Source of the DNA: Pseudovirgaria hyperparasitica
Lineage: Eukaryota > Ascomycota > Dothideomycetes > Acrospermales > Acrospermaceae
Length of the DNA stretch: 64,000 nt
Assembly: GCF_010093815.1 (NCBI RefSeq)
Contig: NW_022985549.1
Span: 62,001-126,000, forward strand
Direction: 5' to 3'
In this document: in pieces, positions 50,201 through 63,139 of the stretch
Layout of the letters: each line of letters opens with the position of its first letter
Position numbering within the stretch: position 1 is the stretch's first letter
Notes under the pieces: generated by a model
Told to the model about the DNA's origin: nothing
Seen by the model: the letters and a program-made list of their open reading frames with translations, nothing else
Database searches by the model: none
Translations under genes and position numbers: made by a program

Positions 50201-52051
50201 CGTGGTGGAAGTGAGGTATTAGCTTCAGGCACCGCAGGGGCTTGTCGAAGCGGTGTTGGCCTGCAATAGCAGCATGGAAGTGTCTAACGAGAAGCTGTAG
50301 TAAGGAAATGGAATAAGTGAAGGAAGCCTGGCCAGCAGAGCGTCCTGCGCCTGTATGATATGTGTATGCTTGAGGCCGTAGGGCGAAGTAAGAGATTAGG
50401 TTCGAGATCACAGCGCTGGAGAGCTGCAGAGCAGCGTGACTACAGTAAGAAAAAGGGAAGGAAAGAGAGTCTTGAGGGCCATAAAGGCAATGTGGAAAGG
50501 TCTGAAGCGTGAAGATGATAAAGCATGGCGCGAGAGGCGTTTCATGAGCGTGGCATGTTGGCAGTACGGTCACAGATGCCTGTCATTGGTGCTTGAGTAG
50601 CAGCACGCAAGGGCGGCGGCTAGGAATGAGAAGAGCAATAAGGCTATAAGACGCAGCAGCCCAGACGCTGGAATGGCAGCGTGGGCTGTAGCATAAGATG
50701 TAGTGAGAGAGAGCGAGACAAAAGACGACGAGCAGAACATCTCAGAAGATGTGGATTATTGAGTGATAAGTGCATATGAGTTTCGAGGTTTGATGCTGTG
50801 CCACCGGGACGCAGGCAGGTGTTGACTGAGCACACGGGAGAGTGTAAGAGCAAGGTTTAGGTGAGGCTGACTCATATACGCATCCGCTAGCTAGATAAGT
50901 AGTAGGTAATTACCTAGATAGACCTTAGTAGTATGTACCTAGCAGACTGAGTACGTTTTCTTTTCATTACTCATGATCCCGTTACGTATGGTCTGCTTAC
51001 ACGTTGTAGGAAGAGAAATAGTGTATGATCTTTCATGGTGATGCTTCAGCGCAAGGCAATCCAACCCATATACCTGTAACAATTGGAAAACAAGGCAGCC
51101 GAGGAGTTGCTATTTTAAAGGTTGCTCCTTCCGTTTACGGCGTATTGTTTCCGCTAGAGTCGCAGGCAGAGGCGGACCTGGGAGGCGGAGGAGGACGCTT
51201 TGAAGTTCGCTCCTTCCTTGCTCCTCTAGCGCATCACATGGCCTTGCTCAGCTCCAATCATAGGCCGCCTCTCTCCAGACTGTGTTGCTGCAACACAGCA
51301 GGCATTGCTAATAACAATAACTACTTCTGTGCTGTGTATGATTATTTCGATATTTTGATGTTATGATTCCACGTGTAGGTATATATAGTATGCATAGGGA
51401 GAGGGGGCAGGAGTAGTAGTACCTAGACCTTCTCAGACCCCTTCCATCATATACCTCTCTCTCTACCCAGGTCCTACTAACTAGTACATACCTAGGCGGC
51501 TCTAGGTCTGTAATCAATACCTGTCGTAGTCCTTAGCACCTTCAGGGCCGCCCCAGATCAGACAGACCTGCAGATGGACCAATCAAAAGACAGCCCCCAC
51601 CTTCCCATGTTGCCATTCACAATTGAAAACAGGCCAGTGCCCCCTTCCCCGTCAGACCGTCTCACTTTCCCCGAATCTCTCGTCCGCCCCTTCCCTCTTC
51701 TGATCTGCTCACATACAGGACAATCTCACGCTTCTTCTTGCCTAGAATAGCGACGTCCATCATCACCAGCAGTAGTAGCTGCCCGGCCTGCAACGCAACG
51801 ACGACGATAATAACATAAACAACCACAACAAGTACAACACTACGACACCACGACACTTGGGATTCTTGGACTATCCTCAGGTCACGAGGCTTGGACTCGA
51901 CACTCGACACCTCGAGGTAGGTAAGCGCTTCGTCTATTTTCACTAGTCCATCTTCCTTTTTTGCGCGCATACATATTACACAACAACTATACGCGATGCT
52001 AGGGCTGTTGGTACGTGCTGCTGCTCCAGAAGACACCTAGACAGAGCCATC

Positions 52052-52091
52052 CATCAGCGTCAGCATCAGCATCAGCATCGGCATCGGCATC
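52052..52091. repeat. (CAGCAT)n-like microsatellite
   Basis: About seven imperfect hexamer units of CAGCAT/CGGCAT. Confidence 0.85.
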
Positions 52092-52640
52092 TCACTCTTC
52101 TGCGGCCTGCTGCAACACTTTGTGCTGCTGCTGATCTCTGGAACATGGTTGCGCGTATTCTGCTAGCTTTCTTTGGTGGCTTTTGGGGGCTTCATGGCTC
52201 TAAGCTAGGAGGAATGAGAATGGATGGGACTGATGTGGTGGTTTGGGGCCTGTCGCAGGCTCTCTCTCCCCAATAACGGGGGCATAAGGACACACACCCA
52301 CACCCACAAAGGCGCCTCAAACTTCAAAGACGGCCTGCAATTCCCCCCCAAAAGACCCTTGAAGAAGTCAAGACGCTCGCTCCCTTGCCCTTTTCTCACC
52401 CCTTTCACCCCTCCCCCCCTCTTCTTCCTTCTCTGGTCCTTCCTTCCTTTGGCTCTGGCGCCGCCGTTCGCACCCGCCCTGTTTTTCTTCCCAAGGCGCC
52501 CCCCCCTTAGCGTACCTTCCCTCGCAGCTGCACCACCCAACCACTCCCACCTCCCCATGATTCTCTCTTCTTTGCGTTAAAGGCTTTCCCTTTCCATCCA
52601 TTCTTCACCTTACCTTTTTCAATCGCCCGCTCTAACCGTG

Positions 52641-52696
52641 CATCAGCTTCAGCATCAGCGTCAACATCAGCAACTGCATCTGCATTTGCATTTGCT
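52641..52696. repeat. Imperfect CATCAG/CATTTG hexamer repeat
   Basis: Interrupted hexamer repeat like the one near 52,052, about 250 bp before the mcm1 start codon. Confidence 0.7.
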
Positions 52697-52948
52697 GCTT
52701 CTCTACCGGAGCGTATTGCTCCTGTTGCAATCTCTGCTTCTCCACTTCCTTGCTTCCGCTTAACCTCCAGCTTTGCAAGTCCCGCTGCCGAGCTTCCGCC
52801 CAGTAAATCTCTACCCGCGCTCGCTGCAGCTGTCGCCCTCCGCCAAAGAGGAAATCTCCCCACACATCTCAGCAGCCACAAAGAGTAAGGCCCAGCGGCA
52901 ACCCGAATCGACATCACCGTAACCTCTTTTGATTCTTGCTCAGCAACC

Positions 52949-53779
52949 ATGACTGAGATTCAGGAACACGATCCCAACGCGTCGCCCTCTGGTGTTGACG
53001 ACTCCATCGTGAGCAATGGCAACGGCCTCGACGCCAACCGTGGAACAAAGCGACCTCGTCCTGCCCAGGATGACGATGACGACGATGATGACAAGCCTGG
53101 TCGCGAGAGAAGAAAGATTGAGATCAAGTTTATACAGGATAAATCGCGTCGACACATCACCTTCTCCAAACGGAAGGCTGGTATTATGAAAAAGGTATGT
53201 ATGTATCAGCTTCCTTCCCATAGCGCGCATCGCGACTCGGCGCGTCGCATCGCATCCGCAGATGCCAAACGACCAATTGCTAATTGAACACACCCAGGCA
53301 TACGAACTTTCTGTCCTTACCGGCACCCAAGTCCTCCTTCTCGTCGTCTCTGAAACGGGTCTCGTCTATACCTTCACAACCCCAAAACTTCAGCCTCTAG
53401 TCACGAAGCCAGAGGGCAAGAACCTTATTCAAGTATGTCTAACCATCATTACTCTTGCGCCGTCGCGGAAATATCTAACAGTCTTCAGGCCTGCCTGAAC
53501 GCCCCCGAACCTGCCAGCGCCGACTCGAACGGCGTCGACGGTGACCAAGGCGTCGACTCCCCTGAAGACAATACACATGCTCAGATGCCACAGGGTCAGC
53601 CGCGCGGTATGCCTCAGCAACAAGGCATGCCCGCTGCTTATATGACACCGGAGCAGCATCTGCAATATCAGACTTATCTCCAGCAGCAACAAGCTAGCGG
53701 TCATGGTTATATGCCGCAACAGGGTAGGATGCCCACACACCCACAGCACTCATATCCACCTGATCAGAAGCTGAGCTGA
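52949..53779 (+). CDS. mcm1: MADS-box transcription factor Mcm1
   Basis: Three exons, 52,949-53,194, 53,298-53,432 and 53,489-53,779, with introns of 103 and 56 bp (both GTATGT), encode 223 residues. An acidic run of eight Asp (41-48) precedes the MADS box (about 52-110), with RRKIEIKFIQDKSRRHITFS and the SRF-type block KAYELSVLTGTQVLLLVVSE. The following extension (LVTKPEGKNLIQACLNAPEP) is the typical SRF/Mcm1 part of the family. The tail is rich in Gln, Met and Pro, as in activators. Mcm1 binds CArG-like boxes as a dimer and works with partners such as mating-type alpha factors in mating, cell cycle and development. Intron 1 splits the MADS box after MKK. The family call is very secure, and the SRF-type box points to Mcm1 rather than the MEF2-like Rlm1. 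Confidence 0.95.
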
Positions 53780-55940
53780 GTTTGAGGTTAATAATGCGAT
53801 CCTGTCAATCATACCACCCAGGCGGTACCGATTGGTGGTGTTCTTGTCGCCGCCGCTGATCCTCACGTTACGATATTGCGACTGCAAATTGAAAAGAATT
53901 GGGCATCAGATACGAAAATGCCTGACTTAAACCTATGATGATATGTTGAAAAGTATGATGGATTGGACTGTACGCAGGCACTTTGGTTCGTCGTGATGGT
54001 TATTGGAGGTCCATGGAGACAGTGCAGGATGCTACTGGTGCTATGGATCCCTTCTTTCGGGCGCAAAACTTGACTTATCTAGTTCTCTGGGCAGGTTGAT
54101 GCTAATACACATCAGACTGGTGCTCAGACCGGTGTTCATCGGAGTACAACACAGGTCTGGGTTCGTGCTCGCACCGTGTGCATACTATTGGTGGAGGTTT
54201 TCGCTTTTCATGTCCACCCACCTCATCATGTACCTTCACGCACTTCCGCTTCCCCTCTTGTCATGGTTCGCTTCATTTCCCACCTGGTCGGTCGCACTCA
54301 AAGATAACCCCCTAAAGACATGTTCTCGGAATGGCACTGTAAATCTTCGCTCTTCTGCAAATCCACAAAGTCACAAAATTTGAAATAACATGTCTCTGTA
54401 CCCCTCAATCCAGTCAACCGTACAGCCCTCTGCTTAAAGGGGGATGACTGCCTCATCTCTAGGTGTCGTTTGTACCACTGGTAGGGTGACACAGTAGTTG
54501 TTCGTATGTCTGAAAGCGGTCATAGGGCTAGCCATTTGAAGTATGGTACTGCCAAACGTGTCTCACCAGATTGGGGTACCATGCAGGCCGTACTTGAAAA
54601 ATCCGATGGCTTGATACAGTGGGGAGGTAGATTCATGGCGAGAATTTCAAGCCATGGGTCGTGAGAAGACGAGCTAATTAGTGCCAAGGGTTGATAAGTA
54701 GTAGACGCGAGGCTGCCCAGGCAAAATGAACAGATGTTGTGCGTGCGGAGATTCATGGCCATATTTAGTTAGAGATACATGGTGTACCTAGCGCACGTGT
54801 AACAGGGTAGATTGCCTTGCCGGCAGAGAGGCATGCATAGACCCATGCGTAGATGCTCTAGAAGGAAAGGTAAGATCATGTTGTAATGAAGGTCTCATTC
54901 TTACAATGGTCTAGATGTGAGTGAGTCCCTAGCAGACACTAGTAGACACAGATGATCCTATCACCGTCTCCTTTCTAGTGCAGGCTATTCTTTCTTGATA
55001 CATTATCATTAGGCATATTCTAAGCTCGTTTATGATTGGATACTACTTTTCTAGTTATATTCTACACCTAGCATATACATATATATACCCGTAGCTACTA
55101 GAAACTTAGGCTAATATATTAATATATTAGGCATAAAATGTTGATAATAATCATAGACCTTACTTTGTCTGGACTCAGAGTTAACCACATTGTGCCTAGT
55201 ATACTAGTCTCATAACTGGAAAGATGTATAAGGTTTTAAAATCTCGAGAGTACCTTCACGTGTCAATGGCACAACTACCTCTTTATGTGTAAAGACTACC
55301 GCTAGGATTCCTCTTCGTCCGGCCTTATACTTTGCTTCTCTGGTAGAGCAAGTCTGTTACCACGGTGTCGTACTCGAATTGTCCGATCGGTAAACTTGTC
55401 CAATCGGACCACGGCCAGGCCACTTGATAGCTCTACAGACCTGATGGTGGCTGGCTCGGCATGCAGCTGAGCTGCACCTGATAGCGGAGTGTTCTGATGG
55501 GGGCAACTCTGAGTTCTCGTCGTCAAGACATAGAGATGCATAGACCTTGTTTCAGGTCTTTCGTTTCTTGCAATACAGGTCCCTTACATCGAGCCTGAGT
55601 CTTGCTCAGCGAGACATATACAACGTCTCCCGGTGAGATGTGCTTGTGGGATAATCTGGACCGACTTCCGTTATCAGATAAGACAATGGGCGCGTCGCGA
55701 GTGCTTCGGAAGCAGTGCTGTGCTGCATATATTGTCCGGAGAACCGTCTGCTTCGTGCCCGTTAGGCGTCACTAGACTCACTAATATTATGCAGACGGAT
55801 TGCTTTATTATACTAAAGGCATCCCTCCCGATTAAAGAGCCCTTCCTTCCCTAATTTTCGCGCTCCTGGCGGGCTGCATATGCACATCGTTACTACCGAT
55901 CTGACGATTCTGGACGCTGCCCTCCTCTGCGCAGGCCGGT
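53780..55940. other. Intergenic, 2.2 kb
   Basis: Holds the mcm1 3' region and the promoter of the permease gene. Frames up to 126 codons are open but show no family features. An AT-rich stretch lies near 54,990-55,150. Confidence 0.55.
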
Positions 55941-57674
55941 ATGGACAACATCAAACAAGCACCTCCGTTGGTCAACTGTTCTGATGGCGGAGTCGACATG
56001 GAAAAGCCTTACCTTGACGCCGACGCCCTCAAGTTAGCTAGTATGGGCTACACGCAAGATATGAAACGTAACTTCAGCGTATGGTCCGTCCTAGGCGTCG
56101 GTTTCTCTCTCACAAACTCCTGGTTTGGCATCTCTGCGGCACTTGTCACAGGAATTAACTCAGGCGGTCCACTACTCCCAATCTATGGCATCATTATTGT
56201 TACACTGATCAGCACGTGTGTGGGCATCAGTCTGAGTGAGTTGGCTAGTGCGTATCCCAATGCCGGCGGCCAATACTTTTGGGCAAACGAGTTGGCGAGC
56301 CCGAAATGGGCGAACTTTGCGAGTTATGCGACTGGTTGGGCCGCCTGGGTCGGAAGTATCTTCACGAGTGCCAGTGTGAATCTGGCAGTCGGAAGTGCAT
56401 TGGTGGGATGCTGGCAGTTGTCCCATCCGGACTTGTGAGTACGACTCCGTCCAAGCAAAACACCCTTGCCGGATTAGCCATGAGACCGACTAACACACGT
56501 CCAGCGTCATTCTCCCCTGGCATGTCTTTGTGGCGTACCAATGCGTGAATCTTTTCGCCTACATCTTCAATTGCTACGGCAAGACTCTACCCATTGTTGC
56601 ATCCATGGCTCTGTATACCTCTCTCATATCCTTTGCCGTGATCCTCATCACGGTGCCCGCTGTTGCACCGACCCATCAAACTGCCAAGTTCGTCTTCGCC
56701 ACCTTCATCAACAACACAGGCTGGTCGCAGAACGGCATAGCGTTCATTGTCGGTCTGGTGAACGTGAACTGGGCTTTTGCCTGCCTTGACTGTGCGACAC
56801 ACTTGGCGGAAGAAGTCCATCGACCAGAGAAAATGATCCCAATTGCCATCATGGGCACTGTAGGCATCGGCTTCGTGACAAGCTGGTTCTTCAGCATATC
56901 CATGTTCTTCAGCATCGTCGGCGATTTCTCACTGCTGACAGGTACAACCACGCTAGTACCGATTCTTGAGCTGTTCTACCAGGCAATGAGCAACAAAGCA
57001 GGTGCGATCGTGCTCGAGAGCTTGATCATTGCTACAGGTATCGGGTGTGAGATTGCGAGTCATACTTGGCAGAGCCGGCTATGCTGGAGTTTTGCCCGGG
57101 ATAGGGGCTTGCCAGGACATCGTTATTTGAGCCGTGTGCACCCTGGATCAGATGTACCCTTATACGCGCATACCGTGTCATGTCTCCTTGTCGCAATTGT
57201 TGGTTGTTTATATCTAGGCTCCTATACGGCGTTCAACAGGTATGCTATCTCTTTGGCCCATGACTCCCGCAGATAAATCGACTGACCCACCCCTCTAGCA
57301 TGGTAACAGCATGTATAGTTCTCCTCTACATCTCATACTCCATCCCAGTTGCCTGTCTACTACTTCGCGGCCGCAGCACCATCAAGCCTGGCCCTTTCTG
57401 GCTGGGACCCATCGGACTGTTCGCCAATATCGTCCTGCTCGCCTGGAGTGTGTTCACCATCATCATGTACTCGTTCCCGTACGCGATGCCAGTCGCTGCG
57501 AGTAACATGAACTACGTCAGTGCCGTATATGCGGTTGTAGCCATCATCATGAGCGTGGACTGGTTTGTGCGCGGGAAGAAGAGCTATCGAAGCCAGAGCA
57601 CGCGGAGAGCGGAGGTGGAGGTGTTGATTGGCAGGGAGGGCAGTGTTGCGGATGTGAAGGATGTTGCACATTGA
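55941..57674 (+). CDS. APC-superfamily amino-acid/choline/GABA-type permease
   Basis: Three exons, 55,941-56,434, 56,505-57,239 and 57,299-57,674, with introns of 70 and 59 bp, encode 534 residues, normal for the family. About twelve hydrophobic segments are present. The start of segment 1 (FSVWSVLGVGFSLTNSWFGI) and the following SGGPLLPIYG, with LSELASAYPNAGGQYFW, are typical of fungal amino-acid/choline transporters related to Uga4 and Hnm1. The protein should work at the plasma or vacuolar membrane as a proton-coupled importer of GABA, choline or a related amine; the substrate cannot be told from sequence alone. The C-terminal tail is short and polar. Both intron junctions restore conserved segments (HPDFVILPWHV and AFNSMVTACIV), which supports the model. 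Confidence 0.9.
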
Positions 57675-58506
57675 GCTTTGTGGCTGAATACGGATTATGA
57701 TCCCCCGATACGACGAGATGAGGTGTCTTTGACCGAGTCTTGAGATTTCTCTGGAGCGTTCTCATTTGACAATAACGCAAGAAGTTTTTGCACTAGCAGA
57801 GTGTCAAAAGTATACAATTTACCACATCTAGCCATCCATCGAGGGCTTTCTCTCGAGTATCACGTCGCACTCGTCGACGTGAAGATACGACGTTTGGATG
57901 CAAGGTAGACAGACTTAGGGAGAGATTTCACCAATATGAACACGCCGACGAAGGGGGATATGTATGTTTATACACGTAGCCGTTTGAGGGGTTTTCTATC
58001 CCCACTAGATCGTTCAGTCCTTTCAAGGATGTATTGAGATGTAGGGCAACATAGCAGGGTGCCAGATTTCAGGGGTAGGTGGCAAGCGCGAAGTGGTCCG
58101 CGGCTAGGAACGCAAGCCAAGCCTGATAATTGATGCCCTTGTGTCAATATCTGGCTACAGGCATCGGCTCTATGAGCGTTAGGAATTCCAGAGTTTCGAA
58201 TGATCTTTTCGTGACGTACATCATATTCTGTCGATGTGGGATTAAAGTAACCCTGGAATATGACTATCAAGATCAACATGGTCTATACAGAGTCATATGA
58301 GACGCGACCTGGAGAGATAGACTACCATGCTGCCATTCCGACGAATTTCCTGGATAGGAGACAGATGGCCAGTCAATGAACCCGGTACACTTCACATATG
58401 CTACTGGTCAACATGCAAAACCATCATCTGTCGAGGAAACACATCTTGAGCCGTCCTGGCTACACCTCATTATAGTCATTATTTATCCATAAATTCATCA
58501 ACACGC
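57675..58506. other. Intergenic between convergent genes, 832 bp
   Basis: Shared 3' region of the permease gene and the minus-strand gene to its right. One 103-codon frame at 57,968-58,279 has no recognisable feature. Confidence 0.55.
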
Positions 58507-60925
58507 CTACTCCGCCTTCTCTATTTTCGGCACAGGGGGCCGCATGAACATCTTCTTGATACTCTCCTGCCCCTCATCGCCTGCAGCAAACATGCCCCGC
58601 TTTCTCTTCGCGCCTAGTCGTACAGCGCCCTCGAGTCTGAATTTCACCCCGCTGACTGCATCCTTGGCTAACATGCGCGCCATGTCTGTCGCGCCACTGT
58701 CTCGGATGCAGCTCTCGATGGTCCGAAGACGCTGGGCGAGAGCGTCAACGTCATTGTTGAAGCGCGTTACGTTGGGATCTTTTGTCAGAGAGGGTGTTGA
58801 ATCACCCGGAAGTCCTGGCGCAGATGCTGATAGCGGGAGACCGAAGCCGACGTCAATGGCAACGTCCAATAGAGTCATGGATGCGGTGAGGGTGGAGTAG
58901 TCTGTTGTGTCATCGATGGCAGTGTAAAGTGAGTTAGTCGAGAGGCAGGTCATGACGTCTTTCGCAACGGAAGCCGAGAGAAGATGTGCTACGCCCGGGA
59001 TGGGAGTATTGAGGAAGAAAGAAAGCGCAAGGGCTCGTTTGAAGGTTTGCTGGGCAGGAGAGAGCGCGGGCAGAGCAGTTATGAGGGTAGCTTGGAGGGT
59101 GACAGACTTGAGAGCGCACGGTAGGGATGATGTGAGGGCGGAAATATCGGTATCCAAAGTCGAGGACAACGAGGAGGAGTCAATCAAGGAACCGAGAGTA
59201 GAACGAAGCAGGGTGAAAGTGGCAGCAGATGAAAGGACTGAGGAGTCGTAGAGCATTCGGACGAGGATGAATAGAGTATATGACCGTGTTTCTTGCGTGA
59301 GGCTAGGAATCGTCAGCGGAGCGCGTGGGAAAAGTTAGTATACCCACAGAGACGCAGCTTGCTTGAAAAGGGTGAGAAGAGGGAGAAGTCCAGGGGGTAG
59401 CGGTACTTGAACACCTGTGGCGATTAGCTTGCGCAGCCCAGAAATATCCTAGACATACTTCGTGGTACTTCCTTGCTTGGTTGCATCACCATACGGATAT
59501 CCAGAGCTTCAGACTTGGACTTCAAGCTGGCGAATAGGTCTTTGATACGATCGATAGTAAGGAGATCGCGAAGTTGTATTTCAGACTCCTGTTGGAGGAT
59601 TAGTGCCCTGACTGAGGGTGCGCGCACGAGTCAATACGTACACGGAGAACTCGCACGTAGGCTTCTTGAAGGTCAGTATCCGCGTTGGAGCATACTTCGA
59701 ATCGGTTAGCGCTGGACGAGCTGACTTTCGACACCCACTCACGGTCATACAATATCCAGAGCAAGACCTCATTTGGCAACTCTTGCATTCCAGCCCATGT
59801 AGAGACGAAACCAGACAAGAATAGGTCTCGTCGCGAACTTAATGCTATTTTTGCGTCAGTAATAACAGATGTCGGTGTTGATCGACTTACAGGTCATTGA
59901 TGGCGAAGTCCAGACCTGTGACAGATGATTCGATGGGAACGAAGGCGCTTGTTTAGGCTTCTCGTCTAGAAAGAAGTGCCACACCGTGTCCAGGTGCAGC
60001 GCATCTGTTCGTTGTACGGCCTGAAGGACTTTATGTGCCTTTTCTTCACCACCATCATCCTCTCCCAGGGAGGTGACAAATATGTTCTCGTTCATAGTCG
60101 CTTCGTCTTCGTTTGACTGGGAGTCCTCTTTTTTCCCTAACATGATCTTTGCTTCCTTGATCTGCGCGTCAACAGCGACACTCTCTTTCTTGTCATCGAT
60201 CAGTGCCCGCAAAGCATCTCGGAAATTTGTTCGTGGAGGCGTTCCACGGCGTACGAGAGCCGGAGTCGACTGAGACCATGGATCAATCGAGTTCTTCAGG
60301 TTACGTTTATTGACTGTGATGAAGGCGCTCACGTCCTCGAGTTCCGAGTCCGAATCGTCCAAGCCTTCTGAATCAGAGTCTTGAATCATTTCTTTGCCAT
60401 CTCTCACATACCGCAGACCTACTGGAGCGGGCGTTGTAGTCCTTCCCATAGGTGAGACTGGTATAGGGCTCGACATGAAGACCTCCTCAGGGCTCGACGG
60501 AAGCGAGACGACTTCCACTGACTGGCAATCATGGCTAGGGATTCTTTCAGACCGTCTCTGCCGTATGGCTGTGCTATTCGGTACCTTGTTCAAGCTCTGT
60601 ATGTCATGATCATTCATAGCAGCAGTTATAGACGGTGTCGCGGTTGGCGATGGATCTTGTCGAGTGGAGCCGGATGCACTCTGGTCTCGCCCTCGTCGGG
60701 GAGGAATTGGACTTGGCCATGTACGCTCGGAGCTCTGTCTATCTATCTTCTCCGATTCTTGTCAGGTTTATGATTCCACAATAGAGAGGCAAATCACCCA
60801 GACCAGGTAGATTCCTGAGGAAGCGTACCTATGGCATTGGCGGGGGACGTTTGCGAAACAGGCCGAGGCTTGAAAAAGTCTTTAATGTCGCGATTGTTCT
60901 TCGGGGGCTTGGTGACGGGAGCCAT
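58507..60925 (-). CDS. Unknown 698-residue protein, helical, with PCNA-box-like ends
   Basis: Seven minus-strand exons can be joined in frame: 60,829-60,925, 59,891-60,742, 59,743-59,844, 59,642-59,694, 59,459-59,588, 59,348-59,414 and 58,507-59,302. All six introns are GT-AG, 44-86 bp, mostly with CTAAC/CTGAC/CTAAT branch sites. Residues 11-20 read NRDIKDFFKP, like a PCNA-interacting box with Asn for Gln; near the C-terminus QESIKKMF is similar. About residues 33-310 are disordered and Ser/Pro/Asp-rich; the rest looks all-helical and Leu/Ser/Ala-rich, as in solenoid proteins. GAKRKRGM near the end may be a nuclear signal. A nuclear role in replication or repair is an inference; a link to Nse6/SLF2-type factors is possible but unproven. 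Not recognised by name. The acceptor of intron 1 and the 48-nt intron 3 are the least certain parts. Confidence 0.7.
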
Positions 60926-63139
60926 CGTTGCTACATGGTCAAAAGTGCCAGAGGCTGATTGTATGAAATCCAGAATCAGACCCACAAAAGTTCTGGGCAC
61001 ATAACATTAGGTTAGCAGTGGCAGTGAGAATGACGATGCGACGCGTAGGAACTGAAGCATATTCAACGCGAAACGCGATTCCACGTGCCACGTGGTATCC
61101 GCAAAATATCCGCTAGTGTTTAGTGGTTCCATCCGTCTGTGTTGGAACCAAGAGATGATTGATGGCAAATGGCATGACCGTCTGTTACTTGTTGCTATTC
61201 CATATCCATCCTCGAACATCGGCGTCGAAAATGAAGACAGGAATCTGTCAATTAAGTCGTAATGAATCATTAGTGAAAAGATGTTTTCCCGTCTGAACCG
61301 TTCAAAATGGAACCTCTGGGCAAGCACCCAAAGCTCGGCCAAGTCTTGTCTGGTAACATGCCGCAATGGACGTGCAACGGCACGGACTACGTTCGCCTGT
61401 CCTTTTCCAAGGTTGCTTGATGAATCGCGCCGCTATTACTAATTAATGAATAGTATATAGGATAGACCACTACACAGTATGAAAGTGGAGCTACGTATCC
61501 CATCCCGATACACGTTTCTTTTGTATCAACTCCATGACTTCATGCTTACAGCTCACAGGACAAGTAGGCTCCACACGACGTGCTTCATGAGTTTCAGCCT
61601 GTGTCCAGTCGTGACATCGCCTGAGTACAAGTGGTCCTTTGTACACGACCACATTAGACTCGGAGGATGTCATGTCAATGCAAACATACTGGACATCTCC
61701 CATAAGCTGCAAGGGCAGCTGCATCGAATGTGTAGTTGGCCAGGTTGATTACCTGTCTGTCCTGGTTTGCGGGAGCTGATCAGTCTTCTCAAATTCTGGT
61801 ATTATGTCAGAGAGCAAAGTTTTCACATAACGATATGCTTGACAGCTAATTACTGGATCGGAATTATGATTGTCGTTCATCACTTTGAGATGGCACAGGA
61901 TCTAAATTTATGATCAGCCAAAGGATGAACCAGGGTCTGACTAATTAGCTAGAGACGAGACTGACACAGCTCGTGTTGGCTGATGAACCTGATCCTCGCA
62001 CATGAAAATCCAGGCAGACTAGCGACGTAGCCCGCAAAGCCTGCTCTACTAGTGATGTTGGTCCTAGGTAAGACGTTTATCGAGCTGACTGTTGCTCAGG
62101 AAGTTCTTTGGACCGGTTGCGAGCGTCAGAAGTGAATGAAGAGATGTGACAAGGATGTTGGTTGCAAGTGACGCCGGACGCCCCACAAAGAAGGGAAAGC
62201 AAAGTTACCGATGCCGAACGTCGCAGCAGACAGCGGAGACGGAGAGACGAGGGCAGTGTGCGGTTGCTGGCCAGGTGCAGATAGATGCAGGTGCAGATGC
62301 AGTACGGACAAGGTGGAATTCGAAAATGCCACCTATTATTGACCATAAATCCAGTGACATAGGAGAGCGTCGTTGGACACGTAGATGATAAGAACAACAA
62401 TTAATTGTGCGTATTGTAGAGGGCTGAACACTGAATGCTGAATGCTGAATACTGTTATGTCCGAGAAGGCTGACATGGTTCGTAAGCATCAACCTACTTG
62501 AGGCTCCACTGACACTACCTACCTAACTATTACCTGCTAATACCTACTAATACCTACCTACTGTGGACACCTGCGCAACCGAAACCGACCACTCAATCAC
62601 TCCTGACGGCTCCATCCACCACCAAAAAAAGCCCCCAAGCCCCGTCGGGTGCCCCAAGCCCGGGTCAGCTTCTGTCGACCGATACACGACCGAGTATCCC
62701 ATACCCCGTTCCAACATCTCTGTAATCTCGACAACGCCCCAAAACTTTCTTCCTCTACACCTACCTTTGTCGCCGTCGTCATCGTGCGCTCCCATTCAAT
62801 CACTTCCTCTCCTTGCGACGACGCGATTGTCGCTCGCCGTCTCTCCCAACCGTGGCCACCTCTCATACCTACTACCACTAATACGTACATAACCTTTCGA
62901 CCAGCCCGCCCCTGGTCCCTCCACGGTCCACCTAGCCGAAATAATTCGCCCGTACACATCTGTTCGCCCAACACGTCCATTCCGCCCTTCTCGGCATCCC
63001 TGAATGCCTTCATAAGAGCTTCTACAATTCCTACCGCCATAAAACTGGCCATCTAAGAGTAGCCCTACTCAATCCGGCCGAGGCCGGCGGTCTCTGTTGA
63101 CTATACACGGGCCTGTGTTTATCGTTGGAAAGCTACGCC
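60926..63139. other. Intergenic between divergent genes, 2.2 kb
   Basis: Promoter regions of the unknown minus-strand gene and of the flippase gene. A minus-strand stretch at 61,007-61,420 looks slightly like a fungal BTB protein end (see findings). Short TACCTA repeats lie near 62,515-62,562 and a pyrimidine-rich leader-like part at 62,690-63,050. No convincing gene. Confidence 0.5.

Larger units (their letters stand above)
50201..52948. other. Long intergenic region upstream of mcm1, 2.75 kb
   Basis: Promoter region shared by the tetraspanin and mcm1 genes. It has pyrimidine-rich tracts on the plus strand (about 52,370-52,540) and two CAGCAT-type repeats near 52,052 and 52,641, which suggest a long untranslated leader of mcm1. 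Several frames of 70-150 codons are open because of this skewed composition; none has a recognisable domain. Confidence 0.55.

Noticed and set aside
51025-51366. 113-codon plus-strand frame
   Set aside because: Mixed composition, no domain, no intron signals.
52205-52950. Basic or Ala/Asp-rich minus-strand frames upstream of mcm1
   Set aside because: Explained by pyrimidine tracts and hexamer repeats read on the other strand.
54003-54383. 126-codon plus-strand frame
   Set aside because: Downstream of mcm1, no domain; likely chance or untranslated sequence.
62597-63056. 151-codon minus-strand and 135-codon plus-strand overlapping frames before the flippase gene
   Set aside because: Both fall in the pyrimidine-rich leader region and show no family features.
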